A stretch of DNA of 26,760 nt from an uncultured Clostridium sp. (GCA_946495905.1 CAMMEP010000012.1:1-26760), one strand, 5' to 3'. Shown: positions 15,174 through 23,864, counted from the first letter of the stretch. Numbers and translations: made by a program. The notes: generated by a model from the letters alone, not told the origin.

Positions 15174-15230
15174 GCGTTCGTGCATAAGCTTTTAGAGGCG
15201 AAGCCGAAGAAAAGCTTTAAGCAAGAACGC
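15174..15230 (+). other. Hairpin 2 downstream of the variable region (multi-stem)
   Basis: GCGTTC (15174-15179) pairs with GAACGC (15225-15230), AAGCTTTT (15186-15193) with AAAAGCTT (15210-15217), and a tip stem GGC-GAA-GCC spans 15197-15205. Nested stems of differing composition suggest a folded RNA or cruciform. It is more GC-rich than the flanks. Confidence 0.6.
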
Positions 15231-15266
15231 CTAAAACTATCGTGCAAAAAGAAAGAAAATTAAAAG

Positions 15267-15320
15267 AAGAATAATTATGTAATAATATAGATTTAATAAT
15301 ATTATTACATAATTATTCTT
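15267..15320 (+). other. Hairpin 3: perfect 22-bp AT-rich inverted repeat
   Basis: The arm 15267-15288 is exactly complementary to 15299-15320, with a 10-nt loop. It closes a run of three hairpins within 190 nt of the 478-nt pilin-topA gap and precedes the topA promoter. Only a weak T-rich tail follows. Confidence 0.65.
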
Positions 15321-15356
15321 GCTTTATGTTGTGAATGTGAAAATTTTGTAAATCAC

Positions 15357-15385
15357 TTGCAAATTCAACAAAAATACAGTATTAT
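15357..15385 (+). promoter_or_regulatory. Promoter of topA
   Basis: TTGCAA (15357-15362) and TATTAT (15380-15385) are 17 nt apart. The resulting leader is about 140 nt. It contains an AGACTAT/ATAGTCT stem near 15393-15420 and the only good ribosome binding site, AAGGAG near 15490. That site serves ATG 15499, which reads Met-Ile-Ile-Lys-stop, not topA itself. Confidence 0.65.
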
Positions 15386-15530
15386 AATAAATAGACTATT
15401 TTTAGGTATAATTTATAGTCTTTAATTATATAATAATATAATTCATAAGAGGTTTATAGGTATATCCAGAAAACCTAAATCTGTTGCAAAAGGAGAATAT
15501 GATAATAAAGTAAATTATCACAAAATAAAT

Positions 15531-17540
15531 ATGGCAGATAAATTAATTATTGTGGAATCACCTGCAAAGGCGAATACTATAAAAAAATTCTTAGGAGGAA
15601 GCACAAAGGTTGTGGCTTCCATGGGACATATTAGAGATTTACCAAAATCGAAAATGGGTGTAGATATCGAACACGATTTTGAACCAGAATATATCAATAT
15701 ACGTGGAAAAGGAGATTTAATTAAATCACTAAAAGCAGATGCAAAAAAAGCAAAAAAAGTATATCTTGCAACTGACCCCGACCGTGAAGGAGAAGCAATA
15801 GCATGGCACTTAGCACATATATTAGATATACCAGAAGATAGTGACTGTCGAGTAACCTTTAATGAGATTACAAAAGAAACAGTGCAAAATTCAATAAAAA
15901 AACCTAGAAAAATAGATATGAATTTAACCAATGCACAGCAAGCAAGACGTGTACTAGATAGAATAGTGGGGTACAAAATAAGTCCTGTATTATGGAAGAA
16001 AGTAAGAAGGGGCTTATCGGCAGGAAGAGTGCAATCTGTTGCAGTAAAATTAATTGTAGATCGAGAAGAAGAAATAGAGAAATTTGTACCAGAAGAATAT
16101 TGGAATATATTAGCTACGCTATTAGATGAGAATTCAAAGAAAACTTTTATTGCAAGATTGTATGGGAAAGATAAGAAAAAAATAGAAATCCATACAAAAG
16201 AGGAAGTAGATGAAATAGTAAAAGCAATTGAAAAAGGAAAATATATTGTAACTGAAGTAAAAAAAGGAGAAAAGAAAAGAACACCAGCTCCACCATTTAC
16301 GACAAGTACAATGCAACAAGAAGCTTCTAGAAAATTAGGATTTACTCTAAAGAAAACAATGTCTGTTGCACAAGGATTATATGAAGGTGTAAAAGTAGAA
16401 GGAAAAGGTACAGTAGGTCTTATTACTTATATGAGAACTGATTCTACAAGAATATCAGAAGAAGCTCGAGCTGCTGCAAAAAAAGAGATAATAAAACAAT
16501 ATGGCGAAAACTATTATGAAAATAGATATTATAAAACAAAACAAAACTCACAAGATGCACATGAGGGTATTCGTCCAACGTATATTGACTTAAATCCAGA
16601 AGAAATAAAAGATAGTTTAAGCAAAGACCAATACAAATTATATAAATTAATATATAATCGTTTCTTAGCAAGTCAAATGCAAGCAGCTGTATATGACACA
16701 ATTACTGCTAACATTGATGTTAATAACTATAATTTTAGAGCAAGTGGGCAATCACTTAAGTTCAAAGGATTTATGACATTATATGTTGAAACTTTAGATA
16801 ATCAGAAAGAAGAGGAAGAATCTTTTGTACCAGATTTACAAGAAGGACAAGAAGTAATAAAACAAAAAATAGAAACAAAACAAAGCTTTACCGAGCCACC
16901 TCCAAGATATACAGAAGCAAGTCTAGTAAAAGCTTTAGAAGAAAAAGGAATAGGAAGACCAAGTACCTATTCACCAACAATCACAACTATACTTGAAAGA
17001 AGATATATCGAAAAAGAGCAGAAACAATTAGTCCCTACTGAACTTGGAAAAGTAGTAAATAAATTACTTACTGAAAATTTTTCAGATATTATTAATGTAG
17101 AGTTTACAGCAAAAATAGAAGAAGAGTTTGACGAAGTGGCAGAAGGAAAAGAAAACTGGAAACAAGTAATTAGAGACTTTTACGGACCATTCGAAAAAGA
17201 AGTAGAAAAAGTAGATAAAGAATTAGAGCATGTAGAACTTACAGAAGAAGTATCTGATGTACCATGTGAAAAATGTGGTAGAATGATGGTTATAAAATAT
17301 GGAAGGTATGGAAAATTTTTGGCATGCCCTGGATATCCAGAATGCAAAAATGCAAAACCTTTTGTAGAAACAATCGATGTACCTTGTCCAAAATGTGGCG
17401 GCAAGATTCAAGTACGTAAATCCAAGAAAAAGAGAAAATTCTATATTTGCGAAAACAACCCAGAATCTTGTGATTATATATCTTGGAACAAACCAAAGAA
17501 GGAAAGTAAGAGTAAAAAAGAAATGGAAGATAAGCAATAA
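15531..17540 (+). CDS. topA: DNA topoisomerase I (type IA)
   Basis: TopA relaxes negative supercoils by single-strand passage. The 669-residue protein opens with the Toprim motif LIIVESPAKANTIKKFLGG. It has the metal-binding DPDREGEAIAWH (D82, D84, E86) and the catalytic Tyr300 in GLITYMRTDSTR. Later motifs are QDAHEGIRPT and GIGRPSTYSPTI. Two C-terminal zinc ribbons start at C579 (CEKCG) and near residue 625 (CPKCG). The start is ATG 15531 from family alignment (MADKLIIVES). This ATG has a weak ribosome binding site and lies 17 nt after a four-codon leader ORF (15499-15513), so its translation may depend on coupling. The usual upstream dprA is absent. Confidence 0.97.
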   Translation: MADKLIIVESPAKANTIKKFLGGSTKVVASMGHIRDLPKSKMGVDIEHDFEPEYINIRGKGDLIKSLKADAKKAKKVYLATDPDREGEAIAWHLAHILDIPEDSDCRVTFNEITKETVQNSIKKPRKIDMNLTNAQQARRVLDRIVGYKISPVLWKKVRRGLSAGRVQSVAVKLIVDREEEIEKFVPEEYWNILATLLDENSKKTFIARLYGKDKKKIEIHTKEEVDEIVKAIEKGKYIVTEVKKGEKKRTPAPPFTTSTMQQEASRKLGFTLKKTMSVAQGLYEGVKVEGKGTVGLITYMRTDSTRISEEARAAAKKEIIKQYGENYYENRYYKTKQNSQDAHEGIRPTYIDLNPEEIKDSLSKDQYKLYKLIYNRFLASQMQAAVYDTITANIDVNNYNFRASGQSLKFKGFMTLYVETLDNQKEEEESFVPDLQEGQEVIKQKIETKQSFTEPPPRYTEASLVKALEEKGIGRPSTYSPTITTILERRYIEKEQKQLVPTELGKVVNKLLTENFSDIINVEFTAKIEEEFDEVAEGKENWKQVIRDFYGPFEKEVEKVDKELEHVELTEEVSDVPCEKCGRMMVIKYGRYGKFLACPGYPECKNAKPFVETIDVPCPKCGGKIQVRKSKKKRKFYICENNPESCDYISWNKPKKESKSKKEMEDKQ

Positions 17541-17556
17541 ATTAAAAAGAATAATT

Positions 17557-17677
17557 AGGGACAGGCGTATTTGTCTACTCTTTTCCAAAATAGGGACACC
17601 CCTTGACATTATATACCTCTTTGAGTATCAATGTGTGTCTCTATTTTATATTTTTTCTACGAATACGCCTGTTCCCC
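17557..17677. repeat. Foldback repeat (REP/MITE-like, about 120 bp)
   Basis: GGGACAGGCGTATT (17558-17571) is complementary to AATACGCCTGTTCCC (17662-17676) apart from one extra base. Nested inside, AAAATAGGGACAC pairs with GTGTCTCTATTTT (17587-17646). The whole forms a long imperfect hairpin beginning 17 nt after topA. Such GGGACAGGCG-ended palindromes resemble dispersed repeats mobilized by REP-associated transposases, but no transposase is present. Confidence 0.7.
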
Positions 17678-17964
17678 AGGATAAAGACATGAAATTATTT
17701 TTTATAACTTGTATTACAGTAATTTCAATGCTTCCACAAGTTTTGAATGGCGAAATTATGCTGTAAATACTGAAATATAAGCATTTTTACTTTTGACTAA
17801 AATTTTGTAAAAAATTATTTGCTTATAAATAGCCATGTACACAATCTTACATTTTTATAAAATTAAAGCTATGTTAAAAACGTAATTTTACCTCGAAAAA
17901 TCTTCGTATCAATTAATATACCTACATTGTAAGAGTTGGAAAATTTTTTTCATGTCTTTATCCT
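17678..17964. repeat. MITE-like segment with perfect 17-bp terminal inverted repeats
   Basis: AGGATAAAGACATGAAA (17678-17694) recurs exactly in inverted orientation at 17948-17964. The 253 nt between are AT-rich and non-coding. It abuts the preceding foldback repeat directly, suggesting nested or successive insertions. Together the two fill most of the 523-nt gap after topA. Confidence 0.75.
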
Positions 17965-17983
17965 AGAAATAAATTATGTAGAG

Positions 17984-18012
17984 TTGCAAAAAGTAAGAAA
18001 TTATGTTAAAAT
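17984..18012 (+). promoter_or_regulatory. Promoter of the foreign gene at 18064
   Basis: TTGCAA (17984-17989) and TAAAAT (18007-18012) are 17 nt apart. AGGAGG follows at 18051-18056. The promoter composition matches local genes although the coding sequence does not. Confidence 0.65.
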
Positions 18013-18063
18013 TGATGACAGGAAGCATTTTGCTTCACTATTTTTATAGCAGGAGGAAAAAAT

Positions 18064-18744
18064 ATGCCTAATGTGTTCGAGGAAAAAAGTGCAGAGAAAC
18101 TGCAGATTCAACTTTCTGATGGTCGGATGATACCCTTGAAAGACTTGGTTAGGGATTATGAAAGGCTTTTGACTGAAGAATCTTTAAAAAAGGCAACTAC
18201 ATCTGAGCCAAAGTGTGATAAGTCAATTGTATCGAAGCTGAAAGTTGGCGAGTGGTTTCGAATCGACAGAGCGGTTATTGACGAAAGTAGGGAGGAAATC
18301 TGTCGCAAGTGCAATGAGGCGGGAATGGAAGGGAAAGCACTTTGGGAGAGACTCAAAGTGTCGAATAAAATCGCTGATGCGAATCCCAAACAATATCCTC
18401 GCTTAATTGAAACATACATATGCAGGCCTATCTGGAGAGATAAAACGGAAAAGGAACTACGAGATATATGTAAAGCGATAGGTGATGGAATGTGTTGTGA
18501 GGTTATCTGCGATTTGGAGTTACAGATGAGGATTTGTAATGGCGAACCGGTGGATGATTTAGTCAAAGAACCCGATAAACTTCCACGTGAAAGAGTTATA
18601 AAACTCAGAAATGGTGGTACCGGATATTTTGGTGGCGGTGCTATTTACAATAATTTCGTGGTACCCGCACAGCTTGTAAGGAGCAGATTCTATCCTAAAC
18701 GCGTGGTTTACTTTGACACGGCATATGCGTTCCGACGAGTTTAA
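18064..18744 (+). CDS. Unknown protein with atypical base composition
   Basis: I do not recognise a family. The 226-residue product has no signal peptide or membrane helix. It is rich in charged residues and has nine Cys, seven of them in the middle (IDESREEICRKC, YICRPIW, MCCEVICDLELQMRICNGE). The C-terminal third has NGGTGYFGGGAIYNNFVVP. Codon use is visibly more GC-rich than in neighbours, with frequent GCG, CTG, CGG, CGC and GTG, indicating recent transfer. CGG at codon 21 is read in frame. Its start has AGGAGG and its own promoter, a strong hairpin follows, and mobile-type repeats lie just upstream. An accessory or defence function is possible, but nothing in the sequence shows it. Confidence 0.75.
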   Translation: MPNVFEEKSAEKLQIQLSDGRMIPLKDLVRDYERLLTEESLKKATTSEPKCDKSIVSKLKVGEWFRIDRAVIDESREEICRKCNEAGMEGKALWERLKVSNKIADANPKQYPRLIETYICRPIWRDKTEKELRDICKAIGDGMCCEVICDLELQMRICNGEPVDDLVKEPDKLPRERVIKLRNGGTGYFGGGAIYNNFVVPAQLVRSRFYPKRVVYFDTAYAFRRV

Positions 18745-18785
18745 CAATGAACACTGCTTTGTGTTACTAAAACCGAAGCAAACTA

Positions 18786-18822
18786 AACTTAAGGTGGGAG
18801 TAATTTCTCCCACCTATAAGTT
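18786..18822. terminator. Strong hairpin after the foreign gene
   Basis: AACTTAAGGTGGGAG pairs with CTCCCACCTATAAGTT across a 6-nt loop, with a GC-rich centre and AT-rich base. The U run behind it is poor (ATTAAAAAAG), so termination is likely but not certain. Confidence 0.65.
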
Positions 18823-18880
18823 ATTAAAAAAGTATGCTAAAATAAAATTATATAATAAAAATTAAAAGGAGAAATTAACC

Positions 18881-18955
18881 ATGACAGGACATAGTAAATG
18901 ACATAATATTAAAAATCATTTCCTTACAGCATCAACGGTTTTAAAAAACGAATAA
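18881..18955 (+). pseudogene. Broken 5' end of a YebC/PmpR-type regulator gene
   Basis: After an intact AAAAGGAGAAA ribosome binding site, ATG 18881 starts Met-Thr-Gly-His-Ser-Lys-stop-His-Asn-Ile-Lys-Asn. YebC-family proteins begin M(S/A)GHSKWxNIK. Here the Trp codon has become TGA (18899-18901) and similarity ends after about 12 codons, with a new stop at 18953. The rest of the gene is missing. Together with 18956-19029, which has no gene, it fills the gap before the hairpin at 19030. Confidence 0.7.
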
Positions 18956-19029
18956 ATGCTTTTGATACAATTTCGGCACAATTCGTTCAACAAAGAACAA
19001 TAACTAAAATGATAGATATAGAAAAAAGT

Positions 19030-19070
19030 AAACCATAATCTTTAGGATATTTGCTGAAAGATTATGGTTT
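19030..19070 (+). terminator. 14-bp hairpin, probably the old yebC terminator
   Basis: AAACCATAATCTTT (19030-19043) is perfectly complementary to 19057-19070, with a 13-nt loop. Only a weak T-rich tail follows. It probably remains from the deleted regulator gene. Confidence 0.55.
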
Positions 19071-19132
19071 AAATTTCACAAAAAATGTTATAAAAATAGG
19101 TAAATTATCCTACCCTGGTCCCCAATTAGTAC

Positions 19133-19161
19133 TTGTTAAATTTAGTGTTTTATGATATAAT
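19133..19161 (+). promoter_or_regulatory. Promoter of the SNF2 helicase gene
   Basis: TTGTTA (19133-19138) and a perfect TATAAT (19156-19161) are 17 nt apart. AAGGAG lies at 19182-19187 before ATG 19199. Just upstream (19113-19130), CCTGGTCCCCAATTAG resembles an inverted end of the GGGACAGG repeat at 17557. Confidence 0.75.
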
Positions 19162-19198
19162 ATTTCACTAGGAAAAAAGAGAAGGAGTTATTTACGAT

Positions 19199-22150
19199 AT
19201 GAATAAAAATGAAGAACAATACAAAATTTTTAAACAAATTGTGCATGCATTTTATCATAATGAATCAGAAAAAACAAAGGAAATTCATAATAAAGTAAAT
19301 AATTTAATATTAGAACCTAAATTAATATATGACGCTTTTCATAAAACGCTAAAAGCAGAGTTTCGTTTAGGCAATGGTCAAATGTATAAAATAAAAAGTT
19401 TGCCAGAATTTTTTGAAAGAATGCTAAATCACGAAAGTTATAAATATGGTGCGAAACTTGAATTTATTCATACAAAAGAAGCTTTTCGTGAAGAAGATAG
19501 AGCTCTTTTGGAATACGTTTTAAAATATGCAGAAATTATAAAATATTCTAATGAAGCAGTAGGAAGTTATGGAAAATATATGAGAACAATGAGTAATGAA
19601 TATATTACCATATCAAATACTGGATTAGACGAATTGTTTGATGTGTTACAAAATAGAAAGGTAATGGTTAAACGAGATGCGATAGAAGAGACCATTTTAT
19701 TCGAAAACCACAATCCAGAAATTCAGTTTGTAATAAGACAAGAGGAAAATGGAGATTATACTATTACGCCTAATATTGATGTTTTTTCTTATGAAGTATT
19801 ACAAGGAACTTCATATCTGTATTTCCTTACTCCAAAAACTCTTTATAGATGTGATAAAAATTTTGAAGAGACGGTTCTAAAACTTCTAACGATTTATCGC
19901 GAAAATTATACTTCTAAGATTAGATTAAAAAGAACTGATTTTCCAGGCTTTTGCTCTCTTATTTATCCAAAATTAAAAGAGAGAATATCTTTGAAAAAAT
20001 TGGATGAGGCTATAATTACAAAATATATACCACAGGATTTATTTATAAAAATATATTTAGATTATGATGAAAATAATTATATTACCGCAGATATTAAATT
20101 TGTGTATGGAGAAGTAGAATTTAACCCACTAAAAGAAGAAAATGTAACAGTCGCAAGGGATATTGCAAAAGAGAATGAATATTTGGATGTTTTTGTAAAT
20201 ACTGGATTTATGTTTGATAGAAATAATGCTAGATTAATTCTAACAAACGAAGAGAAAATTTATCACTTTTTATCAGAAGAAATTGAAGAATACATGAAAA
20301 AGTTTGAAGTACTTGCTACGGAAAATTTCAAAAAAAGGGAAATTCGTAAACCCAAAATAGGTTCTATTGGAGTGAAAATAGAGAATGATCTATTAAAAAT
20401 AGATTTAAGTAGTATGGACTTTGATATAGAAGAAATTAAAAGCATCATGAAAAAATATACTTTAAAGAAAAAATATCATAGACTTAAAGATGGCAGTTTT
20501 TTAGATTTAGAAGAAAATGAGACAATGGATTTTATTAGTAGCTTAATACAAAATGAAGATATTAGTTATGATGAAATTCAAAAAGGAGAACTAAAACTTC
20601 CTATTTCAAGAACTATGTACTTAGATAGAATTTTGCAGAACATGAACACGAATGTAGTAAAAAATGATGCTTATAAAAAAATGGTGAATCAAGTTTCGAA
20701 AAAAGAAATTGATGAGGAGATAAAATTACCTAAAGAATTAAGAGCAAGCTTAAGAAGTTATCAAATGCTGGGCTTCAAGTGGCTTAAAATATTAGATTCT
20801 TATAAATTCGGGGGAATACTTGCCGATGATATGGGACTTGGAAAAACCATTCAGTTATTAGCAGTTATTTTATCCTACATAGAAGAAAATGAAAATCCAA
20901 AACCAAGTATTGTAGTATGTCCAAGTTCTCTTTCTTTAAACTGGAAAAATGAGATAAAAAAATTTGCACCAAATATAAAGACATTAGTAATTCATGGAAA
21001 TGTAGAGGAAAGAAAAGAACAAATAGAAGAAATAGAAAAATATAATTTAGTAGTTACTTCTTATGACTTATTAAAAAGAGATATAGAAGAATACAAGAGA
21101 ATAAATTATAATTTTAAATACATTATTGCAGATGAGGCACAATATATAAAAAATAATAATACGCAAAATGCAAGAGCTATTAAAGAAATTAGAGCAGAAA
21201 CAAGATTTGCTTTAACAGGTACACCAATAGAAAATTCACTATCAGAGCTATGGTCCATTTTTGATTTTATTATGCCAGGTTATTTATATTCATATAAAAA
21301 ATTTAAAGAAATATATGAGTTGCCAATTGTTAGAGAAAATAATGAATATGCCATGAAAAAATTAAAAATGTTAATTGAACCATTCATTTTAAGAAGAACG
21401 AAGAAAGAGGTTCTAACAGAACTTCCAGATAAAACAATAAGCGTACTTAATAATGAAATGCAAGGAGAGCAGCTAGAATTATATTTATCTTATATGGCAA
21501 ATGCGAAGAAAGAAGTAAGGCAAGAAATAAAAGAAAATGGATTTGAAAAAAGCCAAATTAAAATTTTAGCATTATTAATGCGTCTAAGGCAAATTTGTTG
21601 CCACCCATCTCTATTTTTAGCAAACTACAAAGGGGAAAGTAGTAAATTGAACCAATGTATAGAACTTTTAAAAGATGCAATTGCCTCTGGCCATAAAATC
21701 TTACTTTTTTCAGGTTATTCTAGCATGCTAGAAATTATAGAAGGAGAGCTAAAAAAGGAAAAAATAAAGTATTTTAAATTAACAGGGCAAACCAAAGTAG
21801 GAGATAGAATAAAACTTGTTGAGGAATTTAATACAAATGAAGAAATAAAAGTGTTTTTAATTTCTTTAAAAGCGGGTGGAACAGGACTAAATCTAATTGG
21901 TGCAGATATGGTAATTCATTATGATCCATGGTGGAATTTATCGGCAGAAAATCAAGCAACAGACAGAACATATCGAATTGGCCAAAAAAAGAATGTACAA
22001 GTATATAAATTAATAACCAAAGATTCCATTGAGGAGCGTATCTATGAATTGCAAGAAAGAAAAGCAAGCTTAGCAAAATCAATGCTTTCTACAGAGCAGA
22101 CTTTTATTAATAAATTGTCTAAGGAAGATATTATGGAGTTGTTTAATTAA
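19199..22150 (+). CDS. SNF2/Rad54-family DNA-dependent ATPase (HepA-like)
   Basis: The 983-residue protein has an N-terminal half of bacterial SNF2-associated type (about 1-500) and a C-terminal two-lobe motor. Motor motifs are GGILADDMGLGKTIQ (D543-T550, Walker A Lys549), the DEAQ box (D645-Q648), ALTGTPIENSLSELWSIFDF and ILRRTKKEVL. The second lobe has LISLKAGGTGLNLIGAD, HYDPWWN and ATDRTYRIGQ. These enzymes use ATP to move along double-stranded DNA and displace bound proteins; the bacterial target is generally unknown. It stands alone behind its own promoter, inserted between topA and trmFO, which are often adjacent in Clostridia. Codon use matches the native genes and no in-frame CGG occurs. 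Confidence 0.93.
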   Translation: MNKNEEQYKIFKQIVHAFYHNESEKTKEIHNKVNNLILEPKLIYDAFHKTLKAEFRLGNGQMYKIKSLPEFFERMLNHESYKYGAKLEFIHTKEAFREEDRALLEYVLKYAEIIKYSNEAVGSYGKYMRTMSNEYITISNTGLDELFDVLQNRKVMVKRDAIEETILFENHNPEIQFVIRQEENGDYTITPNIDVFSYEVLQGTSYLYFLTPKTLYRCDKNFEETVLKLLTIYRENYTSKIRLKRTDFPGFCSLIYPKLKERISLKKLDEAIITKYIPQDLFIKIYLDYDENNYITADIKFVYGEVEFNPLKEENVTVARDIAKENEYLDVFVNTGFMFDRNNARLILTNEEKIYHFLSEEIEEYMKKFEVLATENFKKREIRKPKIGSIGVKIENDLLKIDLSSMDFDIEEIKSIMKKYTLKKKYHRLKDGSFLDLEENETMDFISSLIQNEDISYDEIQKGELKLPISRTMYLDRILQNMNTNVVKNDAYKKMVNQVSKKEIDEEIKLPKELRASLRSYQMLGFKWLKILDSYKFGGILADDMGLGKTIQLLAVILSYIEENENPKPSIVVCPSSLSLNWKNEIKKFAPNIKTLVIHGNVEERKEQIEEIEKYNLVVTSYDLLKRDIEEYKRINYNFKYIIADEAQYIKNNNTQNARAIKEIRAETRFALTGTPIENSLSELWSIFDFIMPGYLYSYKKFKEIYELPIVRENNEYAMKKLKMLIEPFILRRTKKEVLTELPDKTISVLNNEMQGEQLELYLSYMANAKKEVRQEIKENGFEKSQIKILALLMRLRQICCHPSLFLANYKGESSKLNQCIELLKDAIASGHKILLFSGYSSMLEIIEGELKKEKIKYFKLTGQTKVGDRIKLVEEFNTNEEIKVFLISLKAGGTGLNLIGADMVIHYDPWWNLSAENQATDRTYRIGQKKNVQVYKLITKDSIEERIYELQERKASLAKSMLSTEQTFINKLSKEDIMELFN

Positions 22151-22244
22151 AAAATAGAGCATATAGTTACAGTTTACAACTATATTAATACTTCTTTTCT
22201 AAAAAATATGAGTTGAATTATAGTAAGAAAGGATTTAACGAATA

Positions 22245-23753
22245 ATGAAAGATTGTATAACCATAATTGGAGGAGGACTTGCAGGATGTGAAGCAGCCTA
22301 TCAAGTAGTAAAAAGAGGAATTAAAGTAAAGTTATATGAAATGAAACCTGTTAAATTTTCGCCAGCGCATTCTAATACAAATTTAGCAGAAATTGTTTGT
22401 AGTAATTCTTTTAAATCTAATTTACATACGAATGCTTGTGGATTGCTAAAAGAAGAATTAAGAGTGTTAGACTCCCTTTTAATAAAAACTGCAGACGAAG
22501 TATCTGTTCCAGCAGGACAAGCACTGGCAGTAGATAGAGAAAAATTTGCAGAAGCAATTACTAAGAAAATAGAAAGTTTAGAAAATGTGGAAATAATAAG
22601 GGAAGAAGTAGGAAAAAGTGGAGATAAAGAGAATGCATTTTCGAACAAGAAAGAATTAATTCCAGATAATAACTCTATAATTTCTTTACAAGAACTTTCA
22701 AAAGATGGAATTGTAATAATTGCAACAGGACCTCTTACTTCAGATGCACTATCGAAGGAAATAATGGCACTTACAGGAAGTGAAGGGTTACACTTTTATG
22801 ATGCAGCAGCTCCTATTATAGAAAAAGAAAGCATAGATATGAATATTGCTTTTTGGGGAGATAGATATAGCCAAGAAAGAGGCAAAGAGGAAGAAATAGC
22901 AGTATGGCAGAAAAGAATAAAAGAGAACGAAGAAAACAATTATATCAACCTTCCAATGAATAAAGAAGAATATGAAAATTTTTGGAATGAACTTGTAAAT
23001 GCTGAAGTGGTAGAATTACATAATTTTGAGAAACGAGAAATTTTTGAAGGATGTATGCCAGTAGAAGTAATGGCGAAAAGAGGTATAGATACTTTAAGAT
23101 TCGGACCACTAAAACCAGTAGGATTTACTGATCCAAGAACAGGAAAAAGACCATATGCTTTAGTGCAATTAAGGCAAGATAATAGTGAAGGTAACCTATT
23201 TAACATGGTGGGATTTCAAACAAATTTAAAATTTGGAGAACAAAAACGAGTTTTTCGTTTAATTCCAGGACTACAAAACGCAGAGTTTGCCAAATATGGG
23301 GTAATGCATCGAAATACTTTTATTAATTCTCCAGAATTATTAGATGAAACCTATCATTTAATAAAGAACAAAAATATCTTTTTTGCAGGTCAAATAACAG
23401 GTGTAGAAGGATATGTAGAATCCATAGCATCTGGATTTGTAGCAGGACTAAATGCAGTAGCTTGTTATGAAGAAAGAATGAATAATTCAAATATTTCATC
23501 TGATAAGAAAAATGCAAAAGAATATGATAAAAAAATAGCTTTTCCAAAAGAAACTATGATTGGTGCATTGGCAAATTATATTGCAACTCCAAATGAAAAT
23601 TTTCAACCAATGAATGCCAATTTTGGAATATTACCAGAATTACCAGAGAAAATAAAAGACAAAAAAGTAAAATATGGTAAATTGGCAGACAGGGCAATAG
23701 AAAAGTTAAGTAATGTGTTACGGAAATATTACAAAAATATGACATTTTTATGA
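22245..23753 (+). CDS. trmFO: tRNA (uracil54-C5)-methyltransferase TrmFO
   Basis: TrmFO uses methylenetetrahydrofolate and FAD to make ribothymidine at tRNA position 54. The dinucleotide-binding motif is IIGGGLAGCEAAYQ (from about residue 5), followed by SNSFKSNLHTNACGLLKEE, the folate/flavin-site segment EGCMPVEVMAKRGIDTLRFGP and GQITGVEGYVESIASG. At 502 residues it is longer than the usual 430-450. Extra charged segments occur near 126-145 and 410-430. GAAAGG precedes ATG 22245. It ends in TGA, unlike most genes here. CGG at codon 493 is the only such codon in a native plus-strand gene with no obvious shift. A skip there would change only the last ten residues. Confidence 0.95.
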   Translation: MKDCITIIGGGLAGCEAAYQVVKRGIKVKLYEMKPVKFSPAHSNTNLAEIVCSNSFKSNLHTNACGLLKEELRVLDSLLIKTADEVSVPAGQALAVDREKFAEAITKKIESLENVEIIREEVGKSGDKENAFSNKKELIPDNNSIISLQELSKDGIVIIATGPLTSDALSKEIMALTGSEGLHFYDAAAPIIEKESIDMNIAFWGDRYSQERGKEEEIAVWQKRIKENEENNYINLPMNKEEYENFWNELVNAEVVELHNFEKREIFEGCMPVEVMAKRGIDTLRFGPLKPVGFTDPRTGKRPYALVQLRQDNSEGNLFNMVGFQTNLKFGEQKRVFRLIPGLQNAEFAKYGVMHRNTFINSPELLDETYHLIKNKNIFFAGQITGVEGYVESIASGFVAGLNAVACYEERMNNSNISSDKKNAKEYDKKIAFPKETMIGALANYIATPNENFQPMNANFGILPELPEKIKDKKVKYGKLADRAIEKLSNVLRKYYKNMTFL

Positions 23754-23769
23754 CAAATAGTAAAAAATA

Positions 23770-23798
23770 TTGCAATAAAAAAACATAAATGTTATACT
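23770..23798 (+). promoter_or_regulatory. Promoter 1 upstream of the coiled-coil gene
   Basis: TTGCAA (23770-23775) and TATACT (23793-23798) are 17 nt apart in the 226-nt gap between trmFO and the coiled-coil gene. Confidence 0.6.
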
Positions 23799-23835
23799 AA
23801 ATTTGTAGAATTATATAAACAGGTCTACATAATAC

Positions 23836-23864
23836 TTGAAAAAAGTAAAAAAATTTGATATAAT
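23836..23864 (+). promoter_or_regulatory. Promoter 2 upstream of the coiled-coil gene
   Basis: TTGAAA (23836-23841) and a perfect TATAAT (23859-23864) are 17 nt apart. With the site at 23770 this makes tandem promoters, implying strong or dual control of the gene at 23980. Confidence 0.7.

Noticed and set aside
18899..18901. UGA read as tryptophan (genetic code 4)
   Set aside because: Other genes here use TGG for Trp, and TGA ends trmFO and the gene at 26042. The yebC similarity also ends a few codons after the TGA, so it is a truncated relic.
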